From: Arthrobacter sp. ISL-95
GTDB taxonomy: Bacteria; Actinomycetota; Actinomycetes; Actinomycetales; Micrococcaceae
DNA: 64,000 bases
Direction: 5' to 3'
NCBI RefSeq assembly: GCF_018613695.1
Contig: NZ_JAGGPR010000005.1
Coordinates: 741,571-805,570, forward strand
Shown: positions 50,246 through 58,459 of the stretch, one piece after another
Layout of the letters: every line of letters starts with the position of its first letter
How positions within the stretch are numbered: position 1 is the stretch's first letter
The notes under the pieces: generated by a model
Told to the model about the DNA's origin: nothing
Databases searched by the model: none
The model's input: the letters and a program-made list of their open reading frames with translations, nothing else
Made by a program: the position numbers and the translations under genes

Positions 50246-53200
50246 CTATGCGGGCGCCAGTGCTTGGTTCAGGACAGTGCGGATGCGTTTCTCCGACACG
50301 GAGTAGGCCGTTCCCAGCTCGACCGCGAAGAGGCTTACCCGCAGTTCTTCGAGCATCCAGCGCACACGGGTTAACTCCGTACCGGCGCGGCGCCCCGGAA
50401 GCAGTGCGGACACGGCGTCGTCGTAGTCGTCCTCCAACGCCTGTACCACTGCCATGTTCAGGCCATCGCGTTGGACGTTGCCCGGAAGCTTTTCCAGCCG
50501 CTTCTCGATCCCCTGGAGGTACCGCGGCAGTTGGCTGAGCTGAGCGTAGCCGGTCTGTGCCACAAAGCCCGGGAACACCAGTTGCTCCAGTTGGCTCTTC
50601 ATGTCATTGAGGGCGCTGATCAGATGCAGGCTGGCGTTGGACTTCAGCTGCTTCTGAATGCGCCGCGTACTGGCCAGAATGCGTTCGACGACGGCGGTCA
50701 CCGTGAAGACGGTATCGATCAGTTCTGCCCGGACAACCTCATACAACGCATCGAAGGACTCCTTGTTCCACGGCAGATCCTGGGGGACCAGCTTGTCGAT
50801 TGCCGCCAGTGCGCAGTCAGCGATCAGCGCACTCACGGATCCGTGTGGGTTCTGGCTGAACGTCAGTTTCTCCATGTTGCTGAGGTGCTCCAGCACGTAG
50901 CGGTCCGGTGGCGGGATCCTCAGGGCAAGAAGCCGGATGACACCGCCACGCATGGCAGCTTCCTGTTCCGGCCGGGTCTGGAAAACCCGGAGCGCAACGG
51001 ACTTGCCTCCATCCACGACCGCAGGGAAGCCGGTGACCGCGTGACCTTTGACGGTTCGGGTTACTTGGCGCTGCACGGTGCCGAAGTCCCACGTGGTGAG
51101 GCCGCTGCGTTCGGCAAGCATTCCTTCCGCGGCGGGAGCTTCTCCGGATGCCGGGGTTCTGCCGTTGGGAGCAACTGTTCCCTTGCCGCCCTTGGCGCGT
51201 GACGTCGTCGCGGGTGTGGCGCCGAGTGATTCTGCGATTGCACGGCGGGTGGCCGGTGCCAGCTTTTCCTGGAGTTCGGCAAGGTCCTTCCCTTCGTCCA
51301 GCACCTTGCCGCTGCTATCCACCACCTTGAAGCTCACACGCAGGTGCGGCGGTACGGCATCCCAGTTCCAGGATCCGGGCGGAATGACGTGCCCGCGGAG
51401 CCGGCGAAGGACCAGTTCCAAGGAGGGCTCGAGTTCATCGGTGGCGGGATCAAAGTCTGCTTCCAAGGCAGCGGTTGCTTGACGCGCAACGTCCGGGGCC
51501 GGGACGAAATTCTTCCGCACCTGCTTGGGCAGCGACTTAATGAGGGCCGTTACCAGCTCTACCCGTTGGCCCGGGATCTGCCAGCGGAAGGGGGCATCGT
51601 CCAACTGGTTGAGGAACAGCACCGGAACTTCAGCGGTGACGCCATCGGAGGGATTGGGGGCAGAGCCGGGCGCCACGGGATGGAACTCGTAGCTCAACGG
51701 GAGCTCGAAGCCCTTGTGGTGCCAACTCTTGGGATAGGCGGAGTCGTCCAGTGCCTCGGCGTCCTCGCTCATCAGCAACGATTGGTCGAAATCCAGGAGG
51801 TCCGGGTCGGACTGGCGGGCATCCTTCCACCACTTATCAAAGTGCCTCTCGGAGACCACGTCCTTGCCTACGCGAGCGTCATAGAACTCGAAGAGCGTCT
51901 GGTCGTCCACCAGGATGTCCCGGCGCCGCATGCGGGTTTCGAGTTCTTCGATCTCCTGGAGCAGGGCACGGTTCCGGTGGAAGAATTTATGGTGCGTCTT
52001 CCACTCGCCCTCCACCAGGGCGTGCCGGATGAACAACTCGCGCGACAATTCCGGATCGACACGTCCGTAATTCACGCGGCGGTTGGGAATGATGGGTACG
52101 CCGTACAGCGTCACTTTCTCGTGGGCCATGACGGCGCCCTGCCGCGATGACCAATGCGGTTCGCTGTAGGACCGCTTCACCAGATCCGGAGCTACCTGCT
52201 CAGCCCACAGGGGATCGAACTTGGCGGCTACGCGCGCCCACAGGCGGCTTGTCTCCACTAGCTCCGCAGCCATCACGAAGGTGGGTGATTTCTTGAACAG
52301 TGCTGAACCGGGGAAGATCGCGAAACGGCTTCCGCGGGCACCGGCGTACTCACGCTTGCGCTCATCCAGGAGGCCGATGTGGCTCAGCAATCCGGAGAGC
52401 AGGCTGATGTGGATGCCCTCGTAGTTGCCTACGGGATCTGCTTCCCGCTTGTTGTCCAGCGCGATGCCGAGGGGTTTGGCCATTTGCCGGAGCTGGGTGA
52501 AAAGGTCCTGCCACTCACGGACACGCAGGTAATTGATGAACTCGTTGCGGCACAATTTGCGGAACTGGGTGGAGGACAGCTCGCGCTGTTTTTCCTGGAT
52601 GTAGTTCCACAGGTTGAGGAAGCCGGTGAAGTCGGAGAGTTCGTCACGGAATCGTGCATGCTTTTCCGCGGCCAACTGTTGCTTGTCTGTTGGCCGTTCA
52701 CGGGGGTCCTGGATGGTCAGGGCAGCCGCCAGGATCATGACTTCGCGGACACAGCCGCGCTTGCCCGCTTCCACGATCATCCGACCCAACCGTGGATCCA
52801 CCGGCAGCTGGGCTAGTTTCTGCCCGACGGCGGTCAGGCCACTGCCGCTGCGACCGTTGCCGCCAGCGTCACCGGACTTGGGTGAGGTCAGGGCGCCGAG
52901 TTCGCGCAGTAGCGTGACGCCGTCGTTGATGGCTCGTGAGTCCGGTGGTTCCACGAAGGGGAAGTTCTCTACATCTTTGGGTCCGCGGGCCACACCCATG
53001 GCGGTCATCTGCAGGATGACTGCAGCGAGGTTGGTCCGGAGAATTTCAGGGTCCGTGAACGGCGGACGTGATTCGAAATCCTCTTCGGAGTACAAGCGGA
53101 TGGCAATGCCCTCAGACACGCGCCCACAGCGGCCCGAGCGCTGGTTGGCCGAGGCCTGGGATACGCGCTCGATGGGAAGCCGTTGGACTTTGGTCCGGTG

Positions 53201-54184
53201 TGAGTAGCGGGAAATACGGGCGGTGCCGGTGTCTATCACGTATTTGATACCGGGCACGGTCAGCGACGTCTCGGCAACGTTGGTAGCCAGGATGATGCGT
53301 CGTTTCCCGCCGGGGTTGAACACCCTGTGCTGTTCCTGCAGGCTCAAGCGGGCAAAGAGCGGCAGGACTTCCGTCCCGGCAAGTCGCCTGTTTGTTTGGA
53401 TGCGGCCGTTGATCGCCTCAGCGGCATCCCGGATTTCGCGCTCACCGGAGAAGAAAATGAGGATGTCGCCGGGCGCTTCCTTGGCGAGCTCGTCCACTGC
53501 GTCGCATACCGCGTCCAGGGGATCGCGGTCCTCTTCGAGTTCGTCGTCCGAAGTATCGTCATCCCCGCCGGCCGGTTGGGACAGCGGCCTGTAACGGATC
53601 TCCACCGGATACGTTCGTCCGGAGACCTCGATGATCGGCGCTGGATCTTCTTCGCTGCCGAAATGCTTGGCGAAACGTTGGGGATCGATGGTGGCCGAGG
53701 TGATGATGACTTTGAGGTCCGGGCGCTGGGGGAGGATGCGCTTGAGGTAGCCCAGAATGAAGTCGATGTTGAGGCTGCGCTCATGGGCCTCGTCGATGAT
53801 GATGGTGCTGTACTTCCGCAGCATTTTGTCCCGCTGGATCTCTGCGAGAAGGATGCCGTCCGTCATCAGCTTGATCTTGGTGGACGCGCTGACCTCACCG
53901 GTGAACCGGACCTGGAAGCCCACTTCCTGGCCAATCTCCACGTCCAGTTCAGACGCGATGCGCTCAGCTACCGTACGGGCTGCCAGTCTGCGTGGCTGGG
54001 TGTGCCCGATCAGGCCCTTGTCTCCAAGGCCAAGTTCGAGGCACATCTTAGGGATCTGCGTGGTCTTACCCGAACCGGTCTCGCCGGCAATGATGGTCAC
54101 CTGGTTTGCGGCGATGGCCGCCATCAGATCCTCGCGGCGCTCGGAGACGGGCAGCTCTGCGGGGTAGGAAATATGAAGTGTCAT
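50246..54184 (-). CDS. hrpA: ATP-dependent RNA helicase HrpA
   Basis: The protein is 1312 residues, the usual HrpA length. Walker A is GETGSGKTTQIPK, the DEAH box is IIIDEAHERSLNIDF, SAT is in ITSATIDPQRFA, and motif VI is QRSGRCGRVSEG. A helicase-associated domain, OB fold and the long C-terminal DUF3418 follow. In E. coli HrpA resolves stalled or collided ribosomes and processes mRNA. It begins 13 bases after the WYL-regulator gene, so it is probably co-transcribed with it. Codon use matches its neighbours. Confidence 0.96.
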   Translation of the reverse strand: MTLHISYPAELPVSERREDLMAAIAANQVTIIAGETGSGKTTQIPKMCLELGLGDKGLIGHTQPRRLAARTVAERIASELDVEIGQEVGFQVRFTGEVSASTKIKLMTDGILLAEIQRDKMLRKYSTIIIDEAHERSLNIDFILGYLKRILPQRPDLKVIITSATIDPQRFAKHFGSEEDPAPIIEVSGRTYPVEIRYRPLSQPAGGDDDTSDDELEEDRDPLDAVCDAVDELAKEAPGDILIFFSGEREIRDAAEAINGRIQTNRRLAGTEVLPLFARLSLQEQHRVFNPGGKRRIILATNVAETSLTVPGIKYVIDTGTARISRYSHRTKVQRLPIERVSQASANQRSGRCGRVSEGIAIRLYSEEDFESRPPFTDPEILRTNLAAVILQMTAMGVARGPKDVENFPFVEPPDSRAINDGVTLLRELGALTSPKSGDAGGNGRSGSGLTAVGQKLAQLPVDPRLGRMIVEAGKRGCVREVMILAAALTIQDPRERPTDKQQLAAEKHARFRDELSDFTGFLNLWNYIQEKQRELSSTQFRKLCRNEFINYLRVREWQDLFTQLRQMAKPLGIALDNKREADPVGNYEGIHISLLSGLLSHIGLLDERKREYAGARGSRFAIFPGSALFKKSPTFVMAAELVETSRLWARVAAKFDPLWAEQVAPDLVKRSYSEPHWSSRQGAVMAHEKVTLYGVPIIPNRRVNYGRVDPELSRELFIRHALVEGEWKTHHKFFHRNRALLQEIEELETRMRRRDILVDDQTLFEFYDARVGKDVVSERHFDKWWKDARQSDPDLLDFDQSLLMSEDAEALDDSAYPKSWHHKGFELPLSYEFHPVAPGSAPNPSDGVTAEVPVLFLNQLDDAPFRWQIPGQRVELVTALIKSLPKQVRKNFVPAPDVARQATAALEADFDPATDELEPSLELVLRRLRGHVIPPGSWNWDAVPPHLRVSFKVVDSSGKVLDEGKDLAELQEKLAPATRRAIAESLGATPATTSRAKGGKGTVAPNGRTPASGEAPAAEGMLAERSGLTTWDFGTVQRQVTRTVKGHAVTGFPAVVDGGKSVALRVFQTRPEQEAAMRGGVIRLLALRIPPPDRYVLEHLSNMEKLTFSQNPHGSVSALIADCALAAIDKLVPQDLPWNKESFDALYEVVRAELIDTVFTVTAVVERILASTRRIQKQLKSNASLHLISALNDMKSQLEQLVFPGFVAQTGYAQLSQLPRYLQGIEKRLEKLPGNVQRDGLNMAVVQALEDDYDDAVSALLPGRRAGTELTRVRWMLEELRVSLFAVELGTAYSVSEKRIRTVLNQALAPA

Positions 54185-54197
54185 GGCTGCTGCCAGT

Positions 54198-55190
54198 CTA
54201 CTGCGGCTGGGGTTCCGCGTCCGCTGTGTCCGTCACAGTCATGGCTGCAGCACTCAGCCGGTGCGAAAGTTTCATGGCGTAGGACTTGAATTCAGCAGGT
54301 TCGAGGATCTCAAAGTCCATGTCCAGTGCGGCCAGATATGCCGCCGGGGCCGCAAGGTTGTCCCATCCGGACCGCAGGAGGGTGGCCTGGGGGCCGTCGG
54401 ACGTCAGAGTCGCGTACTGGGAATTTACGACGGCGGCCACCTCGGCCAGGGGCGCACGGAGCCGCACCACGACGTCGAACCTGTACGGCGAGCGGGTGAT
54501 GGACTGCTGCACATAGGCGGCGAGGTCTTCCGCGGGCAGGGGGCGTGGGGTGTATCTTTTGCGTTCCGATGGCAGCGAAGCAAGGCGGTCAGCCCGGAAG
54601 GTTCTCCAGTCCTCCCGATCAACATCCCACGCCACCAGATACCAGCGCCGTCCAGTGTCCACCAACCTGTACGGCTCCACCAACCGGCGTGCGGCTTCAC
54701 CGTCGGACTTGACGTAGTCAAAGGAGATTTGCCGCCTGTCCGATATTGCGGCGGAGACGACGGTCAGCTGTTGAGGATCCACGGTCCCTGCATTGCTGGG
54801 GAGGGTAGTCACGGCGGCCTTCAGCATGGCGAACTTGGGGCGCAGCCTGGACGGCAGGACCTGCTCCAGCTTCGCCAACGCGCGGACCGAAGCCTCACCA
54901 ATACCGGCTACGGGCCCCGCTGCCACAGAGTTCAGTCCCAGGGCCACCGCCAGGGCTTCATTGTCATCGAGGAGCAGCGGCGGGAGCTGCGCACCGGCAC
55001 CAAGTTGATAGCCGCCCGCGATTCCCGGGGATGCGTGAATGGGATATCCCAGATTGCGCAGTTTATCGATATCGCGCCGCACGGTCCGCTCGGTCACGCC
55101 CATGCGATCAGCGAGTGCCGGGCCCGTCCATTCCCGACGCACCTGCAAGAGCGATAACAGTTGGAGGAGCCGGGCAGACGTTTGGATCAT
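54198..55190 (-). CDS. WYL-domain HTH transcriptional regulator (YafY type)
   Basis: The protein is 330 residues. An N-terminal helix-turn-helix of the DeoR/HTH_11 type (QTSARLLQLLSLLQVRREWTGPALADRMGVTERTVRRDIDKLRNLGYPI) precedes the WYL domain (ISFDYVKSDGEAARRLVEPYRLVDTGRRWYLVAWDVDREDWRTFRADRL) and a WCX domain. WYL domains are thought to sense nucleic-acid ligands. No ribosome binding site precedes ATG 55190, but TAGATT ends seven bases before it, so the transcript may be leaderless. Its own target may be its promoter and hrpA. Confidence 0.9.
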   Translation of the reverse strand: MIQTSARLLQLLSLLQVRREWTGPALADRMGVTERTVRRDIDKLRNLGYPIHASPGIAGGYQLGAGAQLPPLLLDDNEALAVALGLNSVAAGPVAGIGEASVRALAKLEQVLPSRLRPKFAMLKAAVTTLPSNAGTVDPQQLTVVSAAISDRRQISFDYVKSDGEAARRLVEPYRLVDTGRRWYLVAWDVDREDWRTFRADRLASLPSERKRYTPRPLPAEDLAAYVQQSITRSPYRFDVVVRLRAPLAEVAAVVNSQYATLTSDGPQATLLRSGWDNLAAPAAYLAALDMDFEILEPAEFKSYAMKLSHRLSAAAMTVTDTADAEPQPQ

Positions 55191-55367
55191 GCATGTGAAT
55201 CTAGTCCATGTGCCATTAGCGCGGATGCCCGCCGCGGCGTGAGACATAGGAACGCCCGCCGTTCGGGGAATCTGCGCGGAATTCCGTGAACAGGTGGGCG
55301 TCGGGTGGACAGTGTGGGTTGTCGGCGTGCTTCGTCTTTGCTGACGGGTGCAGTGTTTTGGCTTTTC

Positions 55368-55538
55368 CTAGTAGATGCGGGGGTTCCAGTACGGCGTGCC
55401 GGGAGCCTCGGGTGCCGTCCAGGATTCCTTGGACCTGATGGGCGGGTTGTGCCCGCGACCATCCTTCAACAGGGCTGAAACGGTGGCTGAGACGGCGGTG
55501 ATGAGGACGATGACGAGGATGATTCCGACGATTTCCAT
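55368..55538 (-). CDS. Small single-helix membrane protein (56 residues)
   Basis: A short reading frame not long enough for usual cutoffs encodes MEIVGIILVIVLITAVSATV, a membrane helix with its N-terminus outside or free, followed by a polar tail (KDGRGHNPPIRSKESW, then TPYWNPRIY) rich in Pro and aromatic residues. A GAGG lies close to the ATG and AGGAACAGG further up. The helix plus conserved-looking tail argue for a real gene of the kind often missed. Function unknown. It is divergent from the GlxA-type gene. Confidence 0.6.
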   Translation of the reverse strand: MEIVGIILVIVLITAVSATVSALLKDGRGHNPPIRSKESWTAPEAPGTPYWNPRIY

Positions 55539-55574
55539 GCCTCAAGCCTGTTCCTGAGGAAGGACAAGAAACAA

Positions 55575-55609
55575 TGGCAGAAATGCCCTATATGGACAAT
55601 TTTCTGCCA
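55575..55609. promoter_or_regulatory. Inverted repeat before the GlxA-type regulator
   Basis: TGGCAGAAA (55575-55583) and TTTCTGCCA (55601-55609) form a perfect 9-bp inverted repeat with 17 bases between, ending 11 bases before the ATG of the regulator and lying between divergent genes. It fits a two-site operator, possibly for autoregulation by the AraC-type regulator next door. Confidence 0.5.
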
Positions 55610-55619
55610 CACTAGCGTT

Positions 55620-56588
55620 ATGTTGAAATCAGTGGCAGTGATCGTCGTACCCAACTTCTCGATCTTCGAATTCGGGACGGCTTTCGAAGTCTTCGGCATC
55701 GACCGATCGGACCGCGGCGTCGGGGTGCCGGCCTTCGATTTCCGAGTGGTTGCCCCGGAGCCGGGTGACATCAGCATGAAGTCCGGCCTTTCCCTGCATG
55801 TAAACCTTGGCCTCGAAGCGGCAGCCGATGCGGACCTGGTCATCATGGCGCCGTTCGGCCGTGACCAGCACGTCCCCGAGTCTGTGTTGGATGCCTTGCG
55901 CGAAGCCCATGCCAGGGGCGCATGGGTGATGTCCATTTGCTCCGGCGCCTACGCCCTGGCCCGCGCAGGTCTGCTGGACGGGCGCCGGTGCACCACGCAC
56001 TGGCACTATTCCCAGGACCTGGCAAGCAGGTATCCTGCCGCGATCATTGATGAGAACGTCCTCTATGTACAGGACGGGACCATCATCACCAGCGCCGGCA
56101 CTGCCGCCGGAATCGACGCGTGCCTCCATCTGGTCCGTGAGGAGTTGGGGGCGAACGTGGCTGCGGCCATAGCCCGCGACATGGTGGTACCTCCGCATCG
56201 CGACGGCGGCCAAGCCCAGTTCATCGACAGGCCCATGCCCCGCTGCGGTTCAGCGCCCATGGAGGCGTTGCTGCGCTGGATGGTAGAACACCTCGACGAA
56301 GAGCACAGCGTCAACGATTTAGCCGCACGGCTCCATATGTCTCCCAGAACGTTCGCCCGCAAATTCCGGGCGGAAACCGGAGCGACTCCGGCAGCCTGGC
56401 TGAACTCTCAACGCGTGCTGCGTGCGCGGGAGCTGTTGGAAACCACTGAGTTGAATATTGACGAAATTGCCCGGGAAGCAGGGTTCGGACATTCTGTCCT
56501 GCTCCGCCACCATTTCATCAAGGTGCTGGACACGAGTCCACAAAGTTACCGGCGTGCATTCCGTGGGCAGTTGGCAGAAGTCATCTGA
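55620..56588 (+). CDS. GlxA-family transcriptional regulator (DJ-1/PfpI plus AraC HTH)
   Basis: The protein is 322 residues. Residues 1-~170 form a DJ-1/PfpI-like domain with the nucleophile-elbow cysteine in SICSGAYALARAGLLDG and the THWHYSQDLASRYP segment. Residues ~210-315 are an AraC/XylS double helix-turn-helix (HSVNDLAARLHMSPRTFARKFRAETGATPAAWL, IDEIAREAGFGHSVLLRHHFIKVLDTSPQSYRRAF). Such proteins activate catabolic operons (for example carnitine, arginine or glycine betaine use); the ligand is unknown. Ribosome binding site before ATG 55620 is poor; GTG 55632 is an alternative start. Confidence 0.92.
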   Translation: MLKSVAVIVVPNFSIFEFGTAFEVFGIDRSDRGVGVPAFDFRVVAPEPGDISMKSGLSLHVNLGLEAAADADLVIMAPFGRDQHVPESVLDALREAHARGAWVMSICSGAYALARAGLLDGRRCTTHWHYSQDLASRYPAAIIDENVLYVQDGTIITSAGTAAGIDACLHLVREELGANVAAAIARDMVVPPHRDGGQAQFIDRPMPRCGSAPMEALLRWMVEHLDEEHSVNDLAARLHMSPRTFARKFRAETGATPAAWLNSQRVLRARELLETTELNIDEIAREAGFGHSVLLRHHFIKVLDTSPQSYRRAFRGQLAEVI

Positions 56589-56697
56589 GGCAGCTGTGGG
56601 CAGACGGTGGTTACAGGCTTCGCCGGGCGGCCTCGGGCTTCGGCTGCGGCCTTCAGGTTTGGCAGCAGGCCTTCGGCTTTAGCGGTACGTGTTCTGC

Positions 56698-57000
56698 TTA
56701 GCGGCGGCCGCCCAGCTGGCCCCGCGACTCTGATCCTTCAGCTTTGGCGCATTCCACCAGCTCCTGCCAGGGGCCAGTGACGGCGCGGTCCGGCAGGGTG
56801 GCACGGCGTTGGCCCGCCCTGATGGAGTACATGAAGCGGTCCGGCTCGTTGGCCGCCCTTGCCTGGCTCTTGGCTTCATCCCAAGGGCACGCCTCCACGA
56901 TTGGAACCCATCGATCCTTGTCATCGGGGGAGACTGCGTCCACGCTCCAGACGCGAGTCATCGCTGCGATTCCCCCACTGCGTTGGACCGTGATCTTCAT
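56698..57000 (-). CDS. Emfourin-like protealysin inhibitor
   Basis: The protein is 100 residues, cytoplasmic. It opens MKITVQRSGGIAAMTRVWSVDA, contains W-x3-V-E-A-C-P-W, then DRFMYSIRAGQRRATLPDRAVTGPWQELVECA. This matches the small inhibitor family (emfourin) found beside protealysin-like M4 peptidases, which block their active site in a slow tight-binding manner in Serratia. It lies 81 bases downstream of just such a peptidase on the same strand, the expected arrangement. The family call rests on memory of that pattern and on gene context. Confidence 0.8.
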   Translation of the reverse strand: MKITVQRSGGIAAMTRVWSVDAVSPDDKDRWVPIVEACPWDEAKSQARAANEPDRFMYSIRAGQRRATLPDRAVTGPWQELVECAKAEGSESRGQLGGRR

Positions 57001-57081
57001 GACCGGCTGCTTCTCGTTCTTTTGTTCCGTAGTTAGCCGACCGGCAGGGACCGAAGCAAACAGTCCGGTCCCGCCACCTGA

Positions 57082-58125
57082 CTAAACCTTGACCTTCACA
57101 GTCTCCCACGCCTTCAGAACGGCGTCATGCTCCGCTGAACCCGAACCGAAGAGTTCCTCAGCGGTAGCAACGGTGGTTTTGGCAAACTTTCCAAACGTGC
57201 ACGTTGCGGGGAGGCTTCCGCCGGTCAATGTGTTGTACCAGATCTGCCCCGGCGCTTCCCACGCATTGCCACCAAGTTCTGTTGCCACTATGTAGAAAGC
57301 CTTGTTGGGGATGCCGGAGTTGATGTGCACTCCGCCATTGTCAGCGCTGGTCCGTACGTACGTGTCCATGGAGTCCGGCTGGGGATCCTTGCCCAGGACG
57401 TCGTCGTCGTAGGCGGTGCCCGGTGCTTTCATGGAGCGTAAGGCGACGCCTTGGACCTGGTCCGTGAAGAGGCCCTCACCGATGAGCCAGCTGGCTTGTT
57501 CTGCACACTCCTTCTTCAGGTACTGCTCCACGAGGACACCGAAGACGTCAGACATGGACTCGTTGAGTGCACCGGCCTGGTTCCGGTAGGCCAGGTTGGC
57601 GGTGTATTGGGTAACCCCGTGAGCGAGTTCGTGGCCGATAACGCTAAGGGACTTGGTGAAGCGCTGGAAGATCTCGCCATCGCCATCGCCAAAGACCATT
57701 TGGGAACCATCCCAAAAAGCGTTGTCGTAGAGCTTCCCGTAATGCACGGTTGCGTCCAGTGCGAGGCCGGCATCATCAATGGAGTCCCTGCCGAAAATCT
57801 CGCCATACAGTCGGTGAGTGCTCCCGAGGCCGTCGTACGCCTCATCGGCGGCCACGTCCCCAACAGGTCCCGCACCCTCCTTACGGACCACACGTCCAGG
57901 CAACGCTTCTGAAGACTCAGCATCATAAATGGTCCGCTTCGGCGGGCCGGGCTTGGCTTGGCGGGCACTGGGAGGCGCTGGCGGAATGGGCGCTGTGCGG
58001 ATGGCCTGCAACCCTTTGATATGCAGTAGCGACTCTTTGGCTGCTCTGGCCACAGCACGCAGCCGTGGCTCGTTTTGGGCGGCTAACTTGCGAAGCATGT
58101 ACGGCGGGACGATCGAGCACTTCAC
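57082..58125 (-). CDS. Protealysin-like M4 metallopeptidase
   Basis: The protein is 347 residues. The zinc motif HELAH is at 165-169, the third ligand in NESMSD (Glu189), and the catalytic histidine in GGVHINSG (His267). It has no signal peptide. The short N-terminal propeptide carries PPYM (7-10), the hallmark of protealysin-type precursors in place of the long thermolysin FTP/PepSY propeptide. It would self-process in the cytoplasm or exit by an unknown route. A paired inhibitor gene follows. A cysteine pair (KKECAEQ, ATCTFG) is present. Confidence 0.92.
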   Translation of the reverse strand: MKCSIVPPYMLRKLAAQNEPRLRAVARAAKESLLHIKGLQAIRTAPIPPAPPSARQAKPGPPKRTIYDAESSEALPGRVVRKEGAGPVGDVAADEAYDGLGSTHRLYGEIFGRDSIDDAGLALDATVHYGKLYDNAFWDGSQMVFGDGDGEIFQRFTKSLSVIGHELAHGVTQYTANLAYRNQAGALNESMSDVFGVLVEQYLKKECAEQASWLIGEGLFTDQVQGVALRSMKAPGTAYDDDVLGKDPQPDSMDTYVRTSADNGGVHINSGIPNKAFYIVATELGGNAWEAPGQIWYNTLTGGSLPATCTFGKFAKTTVATAEELFGSGSAEHDAVLKAWETVKVKV

Positions 58126-58243
58126 GGCAAACCCCTTTGGCTATCGGTATGACCAACTGAATTCAGCCTAGGAGGAGGGGCGGACATTTTTGCGGTTCAG
58201 GACCGGCAAGCCCTGAACTGATAGTCAGTATCCGGCACACAAA

Positions 58244-58276
58244 ATACCCCGCCAGCAAAGCTGGCGGGGTATTCGT
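58244..58276 (-). terminator. Terminator of the tRNA-Arg gene
   Basis: ATACCCCGCCAGC pairs with GCTGGCGGGGTAT around a three-base loop and is followed leftward by TTTTG. It begins three bases after the tRNA 3' end. Confidence 0.92.
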
Positions 58277-58278
58277 TG

Positions 58279-58351
58279 TGCCCTCGATAGGATTCGAACC
58301 TACGGCCTTCTGCTCCGGAGGCAGACGCTCTATCCCCTGAGCTACGAGGGC
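58279..58351 (-). tRNA. tRNA-Arg (anticodon CCG)
   Basis: Read leftward, GCCCTCG opens the acceptor stem and CGAGGGC closes it with discriminator A. The D arm is AGCTCAGGGGATAGAGC, the anticodon arm TCTGC-CTCCGGA-GCAGA gives anticodon CCG, and the T arm is GTAGGTTCGAATCCTAT. Length is 73 bases without CCA, which is not encoded. It reads CGG arginine codons, frequent in this GC-rich genome. Confidence 0.97.
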
Positions 58352-58459
58352 ATCCAGGGTTCCCTCCGTTGCCGGTGGGACGTCCTAGAGCTTAGCAGTC
58401 ACTGCGCCGCAAATGAAAACCCGACGCCACCGCGGCGACCCCGGCCGGGGACGTGCCTA

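Noticed and set aside
53327-54289. A 320-codon open frame on the plus strand
   Set aside because: Antisense to the helicase motifs of hrpA; no ribosome binding site or recognisable domain.
56589-56697. Short GC-rich near-repeats (GGCCTTCGGCTTT-like) between the GlxA-type gene and the emfourin-like gene
   Set aside because: The units are imperfect and too few to call a repeat element; no stable terminator with a T-run could be drawn.
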